64,000 bases of DNA from Thiomicrorhabdus sp963677355 (GTDB taxonomy: Bacteria; Pseudomonadota; Gammaproteobacteria; Thiomicrospirales; Thiomicrospiraceae): positions 62,001 through 126,000 of the forward strand of contig CAXXXQ010000003.1 of the NCBI GenBank assembly GCA_963677355.2, given 5' to 3'. Below are positions 42,765 to 52,001 of the stretch, one piece after another. The first letter of the stretch is position 1, and every line of letters starts with the position of its first letter. Both the position numbers and the translations under genes were made by a program. The notes under the pieces are model-generated. The model did not search any database and was not told the DNA's origin. It was given only the letters and a program-made list of their open reading frames with translations.

Positions 42765-43997
42765 TCAATCTCCCTTCTTTAAAACGACTGAAGCATTATT
42801 GCCACCAAAACCAAAAGAGTTGGTCATGACGAACTTCATGTCTTCATCGTCCAAAGACTTGGTTTGCCGAGGCACTAAGTAAGAGATCGAAGAGTCAAAC
42901 TTATCGTTCAACTCTGTATCAATTAGGGATAAATTCAAGTTCGCCAAAACTATATTCTCTTCTAACGCCAATTGGCAGAAAATGACTTCGGTAATTCCTG
43001 CCGCCCCCAAAGTATGGCCAGTAAAACCTTTTGTAGAGCTAATGTAAGTCGGGTCAGTTTTTCCTTGTAATACCGTGCTAATTGCAGATACTTCTGAAAG
43101 GTCGTTACTAGGCGTCGCCGTACCGTGTAAATTGATATATCGTACCTTGTCGATCCCGATACTAGCTTGCTTTAAGGCTGCTCGCATGGCATTCAAGGCT
43201 CCAAGTCCTTGGGGGTGCGGTGTTGAAATGTGGAAAGCATCACTGCTTTCCCCTATTCCTGCCACGCTAATTTTTGCTTTAGTCTTATTGCCAGAAGAAT
43301 CTAACGATTGATTGGATAGCAGGACGAAACCTCCAGCTTCACCGATGTTGATACCATCCCGGGTTTGATCAAGTGGTTTACAGATATTCGCACTAACGAG
43401 CCCTAATGAATTAAAGCCGTGAACCGTGGTTAAGCATAGGGTGTCCACTCCGCCGACCACAACGGCATCAACGAGATTGGAATCTAGCCAACGCTTGGCG
43501 ACAGCAAAGACCTTGGAGCTCGAAGAACAGGCTGTAGAAATGACAAAATTTGGGCCGTCAATTCCTAAATATTCAGAACTGAAGCGTGCTAATGAGTCCA
43601 TCTGCTGGCTATGAAAATAATCATAATTCTCTGCGCCATCGGGGTGAATAAAGGCGTTTTCGGTTTCTGCAATCCCCGAGGTGCTCGTTCCAACCACCAA
43701 CCCGATCCGGGATTTACCAAATGTTTCGCGGTATTTTATGACCTCTGTTTCAAAATCATCCGTTTGTAGCGCCATCATTGCTAGGCGGTTATTACGGCAT
43801 TCAAATGGTTTGTGGGCTTCAGGCAATTTAATTGTATTGAGGCCTTTCACTTCGCCTAGATAGGTTTTAAGTGGGGCGATATGCTGATGAAATTCAGTAC
43901 TCTCGGAAAGACCGGTTTTTCCAGCTTTTAAAGCATCAATATGAGCCTTTTTACCTCTTCCCAGAGACGAAATTAATGTTGAGGCGATAATGCGCAT
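42765..43997 (-). CDS. Beta-ketoacyl-ACP synthase (aryl-polyene ketosynthase)
   Basis: The protein of about 410 residues is a FabF-like condensing enzyme with an intact triad: nucleophile Cys157 in STACSSSSKVF, then His in NLHGTATPSND and His in GFTGHTLGAAG. GVDTLCLTTVHGFNSLG and the glycine-rich end NSFGFGGNNASVVL are also present. It extends the aryl starter with malonyl units together with the chain-length factor. ATG 43997 is chosen over the upstream in-frame TTG. It is the first gene of the minus arm; no second or third ketosynthase is found in the locus. Confidence 0.93.
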   Translation of the reverse strand: MRIIASTLISSLGRGKKAHIDALKAGKTGLSESTEFHQHIAPLKTYLGEVKGLNTIKLPEAHKPFECRNNRLAMMALQTDDFETEVIKYRETFGKSRIGLVVGTSTSGIAETENAFIHPDGAENYDYFHSQQMDSLARFSSEYLGIDGPNFVISTACSSSSKVFAVAKRWLDSNLVDAVVVGGVDTLCLTTVHGFNSLGLVSANICKPLDQTRDGINIGEAGGFVLLSNQSLDSSGNKTKAKISVAGIGESSDAFHISTPHPQGLGALNAMRAALKQASIGIDKVRYINLHGTATPSNDLSEVSAISTVLQGKTDPTYISSTKGFTGHTLGAAGITEVIFCQLALEENIVLANLNLSLIDTELNDKFDSSISYLVPRQTKSLDDEDMKFVMTNSFGFGGNNASVVLKKGD

Positions 43998-44075
43998 AAT
44001 GACGTTGCCATATTCCAAATCGGTAGGTTTTATTTATAATGTTGCCAAATTTTAATCAAAAAAAAGATAATATCA

Positions 44076-45146
44076 ATGAGCTTTCCATTTAATTTCCCCG
44101 AGCTTCGTGCCCAAGAAGCCCTTTATGAAGCGCAAAAAATCGCTTTTTCACCGATGACTTTCCAGGCTGTCCGAATTGCTTGGAAAAGAGGTCTTCTTAA
44201 GGCGCTCTCGGATCATCCGCAAGGGTTGACGCCAACGGAAGTGGCGGAAATTGTCGACATGCGACTCTATGGGATTCGCGTTATCTTGGAGTCCTGCTTA
44301 AGTGTCGGAGTGGTTTCGTTCAATGAAGAAAAATATGCCATTAGCAAGGTGGGTAGCATGTTTTTGTTTGATGAAATGACGCAAATTAACATGAACTATA
44401 ATCATGATGTTAACTACCTTGGTATGTATTATCTTGAAGAGTCTATTGATTCCACCAGTCCGGTTGGTTTGAACAAGGTTTTTGGCAATTGGCCGACCAT
44501 CTATCCAGCATTGACCTCTTTACCCGAACCCGCTCGAAGCAGCTGGTTTGAGTTTGACCATTACTATTCGGACAATGCCTTTCCTAAAGCGTTACCGCGA
44601 GTCTTCGAGCACCGGCCAAAGACGTTGATGGATATTGGTGGTAATACCGGCAAGTTTTCTATGACGGCTGCGAATTACAATGACGATGTCCATATCACAA
44701 TTGTTGATTTGCCTGAGCAATTAGCTGTTGCTAAAACCAATATTCAGCAGGCAGGATTGCAAAACCGTATTGATACTATTCCAACCAATATGCTTGACCA
44801 CACACAACCTTTACCTAAAGGCTATGATGCGATCTGGATGAGTCAATTTCTCGATTGTTTTGGTGATGACGATATCGTCAATATCTTAAAGCGTGCTGCG
44901 CAGGCGATGTCTGCGGACAGTAAATTATATGTACTGGAAACTTATTGGGATAACCAGCGTTTTGAAGAAGCCGCTTTTTGCGTAGTCAACACGTCGCTCT
45001 ATTTTACAGCGCTTGCTAATGGTGACAGTCGTATGTATCGACTGTCCGACATGTTGGGCTTTATGGATAGTGCCGGTTTGAAGGTAACTCATAAAATTGA
45101 AAATATTGGTATGGGGCACACTCTCCTCGAAGCCGAACTTAAATAG
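44076..45146 (+). CDS. SAM-dependent O-methyltransferase (aryl-polyene locus)
   Basis: The 356-residue protein has the two-domain plan of plant-type/acetylserotonin O-methyltransferases. An N-terminal winged-helix dimerisation part (LKALSDHPQGLTPTEVAEIV) is followed by a Rossmann SAM domain with LMDIGGNTGKFSMTAA as motif I and ITIVDLPEQL as motif II. In aryl-polyene loci a methyltransferase of this kind methylates the aromatic head group. It is divergent from the ketosynthase gene; a TATAAT lies at 44035-44040. Overlapping close genes are absent downstream. Confidence 0.86.
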   Translation: MSFPFNFPELRAQEALYEAQKIAFSPMTFQAVRIAWKRGLLKALSDHPQGLTPTEVAEIVDMRLYGIRVILESCLSVGVVSFNEEKYAISKVGSMFLFDEMTQINMNYNHDVNYLGMYYLEESIDSTSPVGLNKVFGNWPTIYPALTSLPEPARSSWFEFDHYYSDNAFPKALPRVFEHRPKTLMDIGGNTGKFSMTAANYNDDVHITIVDLPEQLAVAKTNIQQAGLQNRIDTIPTNMLDHTQPLPKGYDAIWMSQFLDCFGDDDIVNILKRAAQAMSADSKLYVLETYWDNQRFEEAAFCVVNTSLYFTALANGDSRMYRLSDMLGFMDSAGLKVTHKIENIGMGHTLLEAELK

Positions 45147-45160
45147 ATAATATGCAAAGT

Positions 45161-45658
45161 CTATTTGCTTTTGATTTTGTCGAAGAGCCAGATTTCTTTA
45201 AAGGAGACTTGGGTTAGCAGGGAAAAAAACTTAATCAGTGAACTACCTCGATGTTGCGGTAAATACCATTGCCTCACATAAAATTCAGTGATGAAAAGCA
45301 GGAGCGAGCCCAAATAGAAAAGTAGTTCAATTCGTCCGGAGGCAAATAACTCTGAATAGCCCCAGAGGTAGCTTAATTTAGAACCGATTAATAACATGAG
45401 AAAAACAGCCCAAATCCAAGTCACTTTTCGGGTGTATATCCTTTCCGCATTGCAGTCTTCCGCTCCCATCAATAAGGCATAACGGGTAATAATTGGTGTT
45501 CTTTCCCCAAATAGGCTGACAGTAAAAAATAGCATAAACAACGCTAATAGAGATAAAGAAAACAGCTGAAGAATAAGCTGTAAGATACCGGTACTAAAAA
45601 ATAAACCACCTAAAAAAATGAATAACGCCGACAGCGTTATAATGATTTTCGTCACCAT
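45161..45658 (-). CDS. Small integral membrane protein (COG4648-like) of the locus
   Basis: The 165-residue protein has about four hydrophobic segments (5-27, 29-48, 85-103, 108-127). After the second comes the conserved-looking TVSLFGERTPIITRYALLMG. A membrane protein with this FGxRxP..TRYA loop (COG4648) is a usual member of aryl-polyene loci, of unknown role. It follows the MipA/OmpV gene after ten bases. Confidence 0.68.
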   Translation of the reverse strand: MVTKIIITLSALFIFLGGLFFSTGILQLILQLFSLSLLALFMLFFTVSLFGERTPIITRYALLMGAEDCNAERIYTRKVTWIWAVFLMLLIGSKLSYLWGYSELFASGRIELLFYLGSLLLFITEFYVRQWYLPQHRGSSLIKFFSLLTQVSFKEIWLFDKIKSK

Positions 45659-45668
45659 GCATTAGTTC

Positions 45669-46517
45669 TCAATTTAAGCTCAAGACCTTTTCTTTAGATT
45701 TTAGAAAACGCCAGCTGACAAAAAAACCGAAGCTATGAGTGAATGTGGAATCCATTAAAGGACTATCTTTAAAGACGGCTCTACTCATATCGGTACCTCG
45801 CCAGAAAGCACCGAGCTTAAAATCATTAAAATACCAATCTAATCCTAATTTATGGTTTATGCCGGCAAAACCGGAATCAGCTTTAAAAAATGACCTTTCC
45901 GGCGAGACATCTTCAGATGAAACGCCGTATAGATAATTATGAAACTTGGCATCAGCATACTGCAAAGAAAGTCCGATAGTGATTTCTAGCTTCTGATGTT
46001 GATCTATTTGGTTTTTAAAAAAATAAGAAACGCCTGGTTCAAACTGTAAACCTTCATAATGAATTTCCTCTGAGCTTGCAGCAACTATGGCACGAAACGG
46101 AAGTTCCAGTTTCAAGGTATTGTCACCCTGTTGCATTAAACGGTAATTAAGAGAAGGGCCTATACCTGCGTAAGCGTCCAAATCGTCCATACCTTCCCGT
46201 TTGTCATTGTCTTCACTGGAGACAGGCATGCCTCCAGTAACATTGAAGTCCAGTTCTAATCGTTCGTTATCAAACAGTGATTTGGTGATTTGGCTATTGT
46301 CGATCATCAATGAATCACTTCGATAGACGAAGTAAGGTAAAGGTAACCACAAGTTCTCTTGCTTATCTGATCCTGGATAATCTGGGTAAGAAATATATGC
46401 AGCCCCTAAGCCTAATTCCCATTTAGGTAAATATTCATCTGCCTGACTGGAAAATGGTAAAGAACACAGTAAAAACATCCATATTAAAAACACATATTTT
46501 TTTCCGGTTGCAATCAT
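45669..46517 (-). CDS. MipA/OmpV-family outer-membrane protein
   Basis: The 282-residue product has a signal peptide cleaved near SSQADE and then WELGLGAAYISYPDYPGSDKQ, the standard start of MipA/OmpV barrels. Alternating strands follow, ending in FTHSFGFFVSWRFL with a C-terminal barrel strand. MipA/OmpV proteins scaffold murein enzymes or act as receptors; within this locus it might help surface display of the polyene lipid. It is the upstream gene of a two-gene minus-strand unit with the COG4648-like protein. Confidence 0.85.
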   Translation of the reverse strand: MIATGKKYVFLIWMFLLCSLPFSSQADEYLPKWELGLGAAYISYPDYPGSDKQENLWLPLPYFVYRSDSLMIDNSQITKSLFDNERLELDFNVTGGMPVSSEDNDKREGMDDLDAYAGIGPSLNYRLMQQGDNTLKLELPFRAIVAASSEEIHYEGLQFEPGVSYFFKNQIDQHQKLEITIGLSLQYADAKFHNYLYGVSSEDVSPERSFFKADSGFAGINHKLGLDWYFNDFKLGAFWRGTDMSRAVFKDSPLMDSTFTHSFGFFVSWRFLKSKEKVLSLN

Positions 46518-46903
46518 TACGAATACTCTTCACACTTCCGATTTAATTTATCATTTATTGAGATAGCGTCGATATTTTTTAATTAATTTTCCAGACGCTT
46601 TTCGATCAATAAAAGCCCAAGCTTAGTTGTCATTAATTTAACGGGGTATTTTAACCGCTTTAAATTATTACAGGTAAGGTACTCTTCGTTAGTTCAGTGT
46701 CTGATTGAGCATGTGAATGCGTACAGACAAATACTTTATTAAGTATGTGCAGCGGTTGTTGATTCGTTACGATTTTATTCGGTCTGTTTAATGTTTTCGA
46801 CGTGCTTTGCTGTAGATAATTAAAAGACAAAATAATCGTAGCGCTGAGTATGCTTTTTCTTTTGGAAAAAAAGCAACATTATTTAGGGATGATCTCTAGA
46901 AAT
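46518..46903. other. Intergenic region, nothing recognised
   Basis: This AT-rich stretch between the MipA/OmpV gene and the tRNA terminator shows no convincing frame, repeat or operator. It presumably contains the promoter of the MipA/OmpV unit. Confidence 0.4.
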
Positions 46904-46937
46904 AAAAAAGCCCCGATTGACGAATCAATCAGGGCTT
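46904..46937 (-). terminator. Rho-independent terminator after the tRNA pair
   Basis: AAGCCC-C-GATTGA (46908-46920) pairs with TCAATC-A-GGGCTT (46925-46937) around loop CGAA. On the minus strand it is followed by a T-rich run. It lies eight bases beyond the tRNA-Leu CCA end. Confidence 0.88.
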
Positions 46938-46944
46938 CAGAATA

Positions 46945-47028
<84 letters not shown>

Positions 47029-47032
47029 ATTG

Positions 47033-47108
47033 TGGTGGTCGCACCTGGAATCGAACCAGGGACACAAGGATTTTCAATCCTTTGCTCTACCGACTGAGCT
47101 ATGCGACC
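47033..47108 (-). tRNA. tRNA-Phe (anticodon GAA)
   Basis: The minus-strand cloverleaf has acceptor GGTCGCA / TGCGACC, D arm GCTCAGTCGGTAGAGC, anticodon stem AAGGA / TCCTT with loop TTGAAAA (GAA), T loop TTCGATT and an encoded CCA. It is 76 bases long. Confidence 0.96.
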
Positions 47109-47579
47109 AATAAGAATGGAGCGTATTATATGGAGGCGCCTAGGTGGTGTCAATGAAATTTTCAACTTTTTTAAATTTATTATGACAACTTCTTAAATTC
47201 GGTTTTTGGGCTGGGTTGATCGCGCTTAAATAACTCGCCACAATTTGAAAGATAGTCCTGAGATAATAGGTCTAAAAAGGTTTGAAAAGAGTTTTTAAGT
47301 TATTTAATTCGACATTGAGAGTTCAAGGCTGTATCGCTTTAATTGTTGTTCTTTAGCGAGACTAGATTCTTGTTTTTTGTGAATTGAAACAGGTTTTGTT
47401 GAAATCATTTTTAAAACCGATTTTTGAAGGGGCATTAAAGGGTGGTACCACCCTAAAAGGTGATTGTTTTTTTACATTTATATTTAATGTTTTGTATAAA
47501 TGAGAGACCCGCTGGATTAATTGTTATTAGGTTATATAATGCATCTTTACTGTACAGATATTGAAATACTGGAATTTGC
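47109..47579. promoter_or_regulatory. Promoter region of the gsp operon with a perfect 16-bp palindrome
   Basis: The 471-base region has no gene. At 47439-47454 lies the perfect palindrome AGGGTGGTACCACCCT, 126 bases before gspC; it looks like a dimer-binding operator but I cannot name the regulator. A TATAAT at 47535-47540 could be the -10 of gspC (start near 47547) but lacks a good -35, consistent with activator dependence. Confidence 0.45.
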
Positions 47580-48404
47580 GTGGATTTGAGTGTTAATTAC
47601 ATTCGAAAGTTTCGACCTCTTGTTTATATGCTTTTATTGGCATTGACGGCTTGGCTATTGGGCCGAACATTTTGGGCTGTTTTTTATCCTCCCGTTTATG
47701 AGCTGAGTTTACCTAGTCTGCAAACCGTCGAGCCGACCTCAAAACAAAAAAATACCTATTCAACTTTATATCTTTTTGGAAAATCTGCCGAACCTTCTAC
47801 GCCGACCTATGTTGATGAGAAAGATGTTAAAAAGACCCGTCTTAATTTGAAGTTGTTAGGTGTTTTGGTTTCTCCGCAAATGTCCGTGGCTATTATTTCT
47901 AAAAGCGGCAAGTCTGAAAGTTATGCGGTTGGCGAAGAAATTCAACGCGGCGTCGAGCTGGAAGAGGTTCATCCCGAATTCGTGGTAATCAGTAATAATG
48001 GCTTGCTGGAAAAGTTACAGATGAGTGAAACGGAAAATGTATTTGCCGATATTGTTTCCGGCGATTCCGGTCTGTTGAATGACAAGCAGAAAGCAAAGTT
48101 GGACGAAGTCAAACAGAGCGCATTGAAAAATCCGGTTTCTATTATGCGCTATGTGCGTTTTCAACCGGTGAATGTCTCGGGAAAGATACAGTCGGTTAAG
48201 GTTTGGCCTCAGCAGGAAAAAGAGATTTTCGAGGCATTAGGCTTTAAACCGGGCGACGAGCTGCTTGAAATTAGCGGTTACAGTGTTGATAAATTGTCTC
48301 AGTCGCCAACCTTGTGGCAAGAGTTATTACAGAAAAGTTATTTGGAATTGATCGTAAAACGAGACGGGCAGAATATACCTCTGTCCGTTCAGTTAGATAA
48401 TTAA
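47580..48404 (+). CDS. gspC: Type II secretion protein GspC
   Basis: GspC links the secretin GspD to the inner-membrane platform. The 274-residue protein starts with GTG and has a short cytoplasmic tail and one membrane helix (about 13-33). An HR domain follows (LNLKLLGVLVSPQMSVAIIS, then SYAVGEEIQRGVELEEVHPEFVVI). A C-terminal PDZ-like part ends with FKPGDELLEISGYSVDKLS and VKRDGQNIPLSVQL. It opens the operon gspCDEFGHIJKLMN; gspD begins nine bases after its stop. Confidence 0.92.
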   Translation: MDLSVNYIRKFRPLVYMLLLALTAWLLGRTFWAVFYPPVYELSLPSLQTVEPTSKQKNTYSTLYLFGKSAEPSTPTYVDEKDVKKTRLNLKLLGVLVSPQMSVAIISKSGKSESYAVGEEIQRGVELEEVHPEFVVISNNGLLEKLQMSETENVFADIVSGDSGLLNDKQKAKLDEVKQSALKNPVSIMRYVRFQPVNVSGKIQSVKVWPQQEKEIFEALGFKPGDELLEISGYSVDKLSQSPTLWQELLQKSYLELIVKRDGQNIPLSVQLDN

Positions 48405-48413
48405 GGAAGCAAT

Positions 48414-50522
48414 ATGGAGTTTTTTCCACACCTCTCAACAACAAAAAATGTGCAAGCAAAAGCTTCTAATTCATTGGTCTGGATATTTGGTTTTACCTTT
48501 CTGTTTATCGCTTTGTTCGCCACCCAATCGCAGGCTGAAGGTGCTTTGAAGCAGAACTTCAAGCAAGCGGATATCACCACGGTGATTGAGTCGGTTGCCA
48601 AAATTACCGGCAAAAACTTTATTATCGATCCTCGAGTTAAGGGTAAGGTGACCTTTATTGCGCCTGAAGGTATGGAGCCTGAGGCTTTATATGACTCTTT
48701 GTTGGCTGTGTTGAATGTCTACGGTTTTGTTGCGGTTCCGGGTGATGGCGTGATCAAGGTGGTGCCAAGCAATCTTGCCCGCGATCAGATTCCTTATCGT
48801 ACCTGGAGCGAATTTGACGAGCAGTGGGTGACCGAGGTGATTTCCGTACATCATGTTAATGCGGGTAAGTTAGTGGCGGTTTTACGTCCGCTGGTTGCTA
48901 AAGAGGGACATTTAGTCGCTTTGTCGGAAAGTAATAAGCTGATTGTTTCCGATACGGTTGCCAATATCAAACGTATCAAGAATATTTTGAAACGTGTGGA
49001 TGTCGATGTCGTCGGTGCTTTTGAAGTCATCCCGGTTAAACATACTTCCGTTGTCGATCTATCGAAAACCTTGAAGAGTGTTATGCCGAAAGGGAAGGCT
49101 GCTGTCGACGTGAACATCGGTTTCGATGAACGAACCAATCGTTTGATTTTGAGTGGTGACGAGCTGAAACGTATGATGATTCGTGCTTTGGTTGCCGATT
49201 TGGATCAGCCTGTTGATGCCGAAGGCGGTGCACAAGTGGTCTATCTGCGTTATGCCAAAGCCGCTGACATGGCCGAAGTGCTGAAAAAAGTAGCCGGAAA
49301 CCGTATGTTCCAGCTTTCCCAACCGGCAACGGACAGCAAACCATCCGCAGTGTTGGCTGAGGCGGTACAAGGCGCGGCCGAAAACAATGCGGTTTCTATC
49401 GCCGTGCAGGATCAAGAAGAGATTGAAAAACAGATTAGTATCGAAGCCGACGAGCGTATGAATGCTTTGATTATCAGTGCGCCAACCAATGTATTGAACG
49501 GTTTAAAACGAGTTATTAAACAGCTGGATATCCGTCGTGCTCAGGTATTGATTGAAGCGATCTTTGTGGAAATCTCTGCGGACAAAGCAGCAGAGCTAGG
49601 TGTTGAGTGGGGATTAAGCAGTTCCGGTGGGGCAGGGATCGTCAACTTTTCCGGCGCGATTCCGACCTTAATAGGTAATGTCGGAGATCCTCTGGCGCAG
49701 TCGCAGGCTATTGGCACCGGTATCTCTTTTGCCGGCGGAGAAATCGATTCTGACGGTTACGGTTGGGGGGCGTTGCTGCGCGCTTTGAACAGTGATTCGG
49801 AATCGAATATTTTAGCCACGCCGTCGATCTTGACTCTGGATAATGAAGAGGCCGAAATCCTAGTGGGTCGTGAGGTGCCTTTCCAAACAGGTTCTTATAC
49901 CAGTACCACAACTTCGGTCAGTAATCCGTTCAGTACCATAGAACGTAAAAACGTGGGTCTGAAACTGAAAGTGAAACCGCAGATTAATGAAGGTAGCGAG
50001 ATTTATCTGGAGATCGACCAAGAAGTTTCCGATGTATTGCCGAAAGGCGAAGCCGTCGATATCCAGACCACAAAACGTCAAATCAAGACTAATGTGATTG
50101 TCGGAGACGGAGACATGGTGGTTTTGGGCGGCTTGATTGACGAAAAAGAGACTCGAGTTAAATCTAAAGTTCCGGGACTGGGGGATATTCCCGGTTTGGG
50201 GCATTTGTTCAGTTCTACGGAAGATAAGCGTCAACGGGTTAATCTGATGGTGTTTTTACGTCCGGTCATCATCCGCAATAAAGAGATGAGCGATTACTAC
50301 AGTCAGAAAAAATACAACTATGTCTATGACGAACAGGCTGAGATGCTTAAGAACGACGATAAGAGCTTGCTAAAAGGCTTGCGTCCGAAGCTGCCGACGG
50401 TTGAACAGTGGCAAAAAGATGAGCTCGGCAAAGTTCGACCTGAGGAAAAACCGCTTGAGAAAGAAGTGGGTGAGGATCGATTGATCTATGAAACTACGTC
50501 GGAAGAGTTATTGGGTCTATGA
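48414..50522 (+). CDS. gspD: Type II secretion secretin GspD
   Basis: GspD forms the outer-membrane channel. The 702-residue protein has a signal peptide (hydrophobic about 21-38, cleaved near SQAEGA). The N0 domain is KQNFKQADITTVIESVAKITGKNFIIDPRVKGKV in form, then N1-N3 repeats with EVIPVKHTSVVDLSKTLKS. The C-terminal secretin domain contains VLIEAIFVEISADKAAELGVEW and VVLGGLIDEKETRVKSKVPGLGDIPGLG. AAGGA precedes the ATG. Its stop overlaps gspE by four bases. Confidence 0.95.
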   Translation: MEFFPHLSTTKNVQAKASNSLVWIFGFTFLFIALFATQSQAEGALKQNFKQADITTVIESVAKITGKNFIIDPRVKGKVTFIAPEGMEPEALYDSLLAVLNVYGFVAVPGDGVIKVVPSNLARDQIPYRTWSEFDEQWVTEVISVHHVNAGKLVAVLRPLVAKEGHLVALSESNKLIVSDTVANIKRIKNILKRVDVDVVGAFEVIPVKHTSVVDLSKTLKSVMPKGKAAVDVNIGFDERTNRLILSGDELKRMMIRALVADLDQPVDAEGGAQVVYLRYAKAADMAEVLKKVAGNRMFQLSQPATDSKPSAVLAEAVQGAAENNAVSIAVQDQEEIEKQISIEADERMNALIISAPTNVLNGLKRVIKQLDIRRAQVLIEAIFVEISADKAAELGVEWGLSSSGGAGIVNFSGAIPTLIGNVGDPLAQSQAIGTGISFAGGEIDSDGYGWGALLRALNSDSESNILATPSILTLDNEEAEILVGREVPFQTGSYTSTTTSVSNPFSTIERKNVGLKLKVKPQINEGSEIYLEIDQEVSDVLPKGEAVDIQTTKRQIKTNVIVGDGDMVVLGGLIDEKETRVKSKVPGLGDIPGLGHLFSSTEDKRQRVNLMVFLRPVIIRNKEMSDYYSQKKYNYVYDEQAEMLKNDDKSLLKGLRPKLPTVEQWQKDELGKVRPEEKPLEKEVGEDRLIYETTSEELLGL

Positions 50523-51970
50523 GTGTTTCACTGTCTTACAGTTTTGCCAATAAAAACAAACTGCTGATTGCCAATACCGAAGAGGGGATCAGTCTGCATT
50601 ATACCGAGCAGACGCCGGTCAGCGCTTTGTTGGAATTGCAGCGACAGTTGGCCGGCAGCGAAGTAAAGCTTGAACAGTTAGAACCGGCTCAATTCGATGT
50701 TGAAATTCAGCAGGCGTTTTCGTCGCATGGACAGCAGTCGATGGAAGCGATTGAGGCGATCGAAACAGATGATTTGGCCTCGGTGTTTGCCGAAGTCGGC
50801 GAGCCGGAAGATTTGCTTGATAGTGAAGATGAAGCGCCAATTATCAAGTTGTTAAATGCAATTTTGAGTGAAGCGATTCGTTCCCGTGCTTCCGATATTC
50901 ATATTGAACCTTTCGAGAATCAGCTACGCATTCGTTTTCGCATTGATGGCATCTTGAAAACCGTTTTGACCCCGAATATCGCCTTGGCCAATATGCTGGT
51001 ATCGCGTATTAAGGTGATGGCGAAACTCGATATTGCCGAAAAACGCTTGCCGCAAGACGGGCGCATCTCTCTGAAACTCGGCGGCCGTGCCGTGGATTTG
51101 AGGGTATCGACTATTCCGTCCAGCTTTGGAGAGCGTGTGGTACTCCGTCTGCTCGACAAAAGTGCCGGACGTTTGAATCTCAAACAATTACATCTCCCCG
51201 AGGAAGTGGAAGAGGGCGTTAAGCAGGCGCTCTCCAAATCGCACGGAATTTTTCTGGTTACCGGGCCGACCGGTTCCGGTAAGACAACCACGCTTTACGC
51301 CGGTTTGACACTGTTGAATGATGCACAAAGAAACATCATGACGGTTGAAGACCCGATTGAATACAACATTGACGGTATTAACCAGACCCAGGTCAATGCC
51401 AAAGCGGACATGACTTTCGCCAAAGGCTTGAGAGCCATTTTGCGTCAGGACCCGGATGTGGTTATGGTCGGAGAGATTCGTGATGCCGAAACCGCCAATA
51501 TCGCGGTGCAGGCTTCCTTGACCGGACACTTAGTGTTGTCCACCTTGCATACTAACTCAGCGGTCGGCGCCATTACCCGTTTACGTGATATGGGGGTTGA
51601 ACCTTTCCTGCTGTCTTCAAGTATTGTGGGGGTGATGGCACAACGCTTGGTTAGAGAATTGTGTGATTGCAAAACCGCGCATCAGGCAACGGCAGTTGAA
51701 TGTGAAATGCTTGGTGTTGAAAAGGCGACGATTTATGAACCGAACGGTTGCGACAAGTGTCAGCATACCGGTTATAAAGGGCGGATGGGGCTGTATGAAC
51801 TGTTTTTGATTGATGAAAATATTCGTACCATGATCTACTCTAATGCCACCGAAGACGAAATGTTGGCGGAGCTTAGAAAAACCTCCGGTTCGCTGCTCGA
51901 CAATGGTTATCGAGCCGTTTTGCAAGGGCAGACGAACTTAGCCGAAGTACAAAGAGTCACTCAAGTTTAG
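50519..51970 (+). CDS. gspE: Type II secretion ATPase GspE
   Basis: GspE is the cytoplasmic hexameric ATPase. The 483 residues include an N-terminal domain that binds GspL, ASDIHIEPFENQLRIRFRIDG, the Walker A GPTGSGKTTTLYAGL, the Asp box NIMTVEDPIEYNI, Walker B LRQDPDVVMVGEIRD and the His box LTGHLVLSTLHTNSA. The zinc motif near residue 400 is unusual: the first pair is CDC instead of CxxC, while the second, CDKC, is normal. It is a typical length. Confidence 0.95.
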   Translation: MSVSLSYSFANKNKLLIANTEEGISLHYTEQTPVSALLELQRQLAGSEVKLEQLEPAQFDVEIQQAFSSHGQQSMEAIEAIETDDLASVFAEVGEPEDLLDSEDEAPIIKLLNAILSEAIRSRASDIHIEPFENQLRIRFRIDGILKTVLTPNIALANMLVSRIKVMAKLDIAEKRLPQDGRISLKLGGRAVDLRVSTIPSSFGERVVLRLLDKSAGRLNLKQLHLPEEVEEGVKQALSKSHGIFLVTGPTGSGKTTTLYAGLTLLNDAQRNIMTVEDPIEYNIDGINQTQVNAKADMTFAKGLRAILRQDPDVVMVGEIRDAETANIAVQASLTGHLVLSTLHTNSAVGAITRLRDMGVEPFLLSSSIVGVMAQRLVRELCDCKTAHQATAVECEMLGVEKATIYEPNGCDKCQHTGYKGRMGLYELFLIDENIRTMIYSNATEDEMLAELRKTSGSLLDNGYRAVLQGQTNLAEVQRVTQV

Positions 51971-52001
51971 GCTGCCTTTTAGCGAGTTCAGAGAAAATTT
52001 T

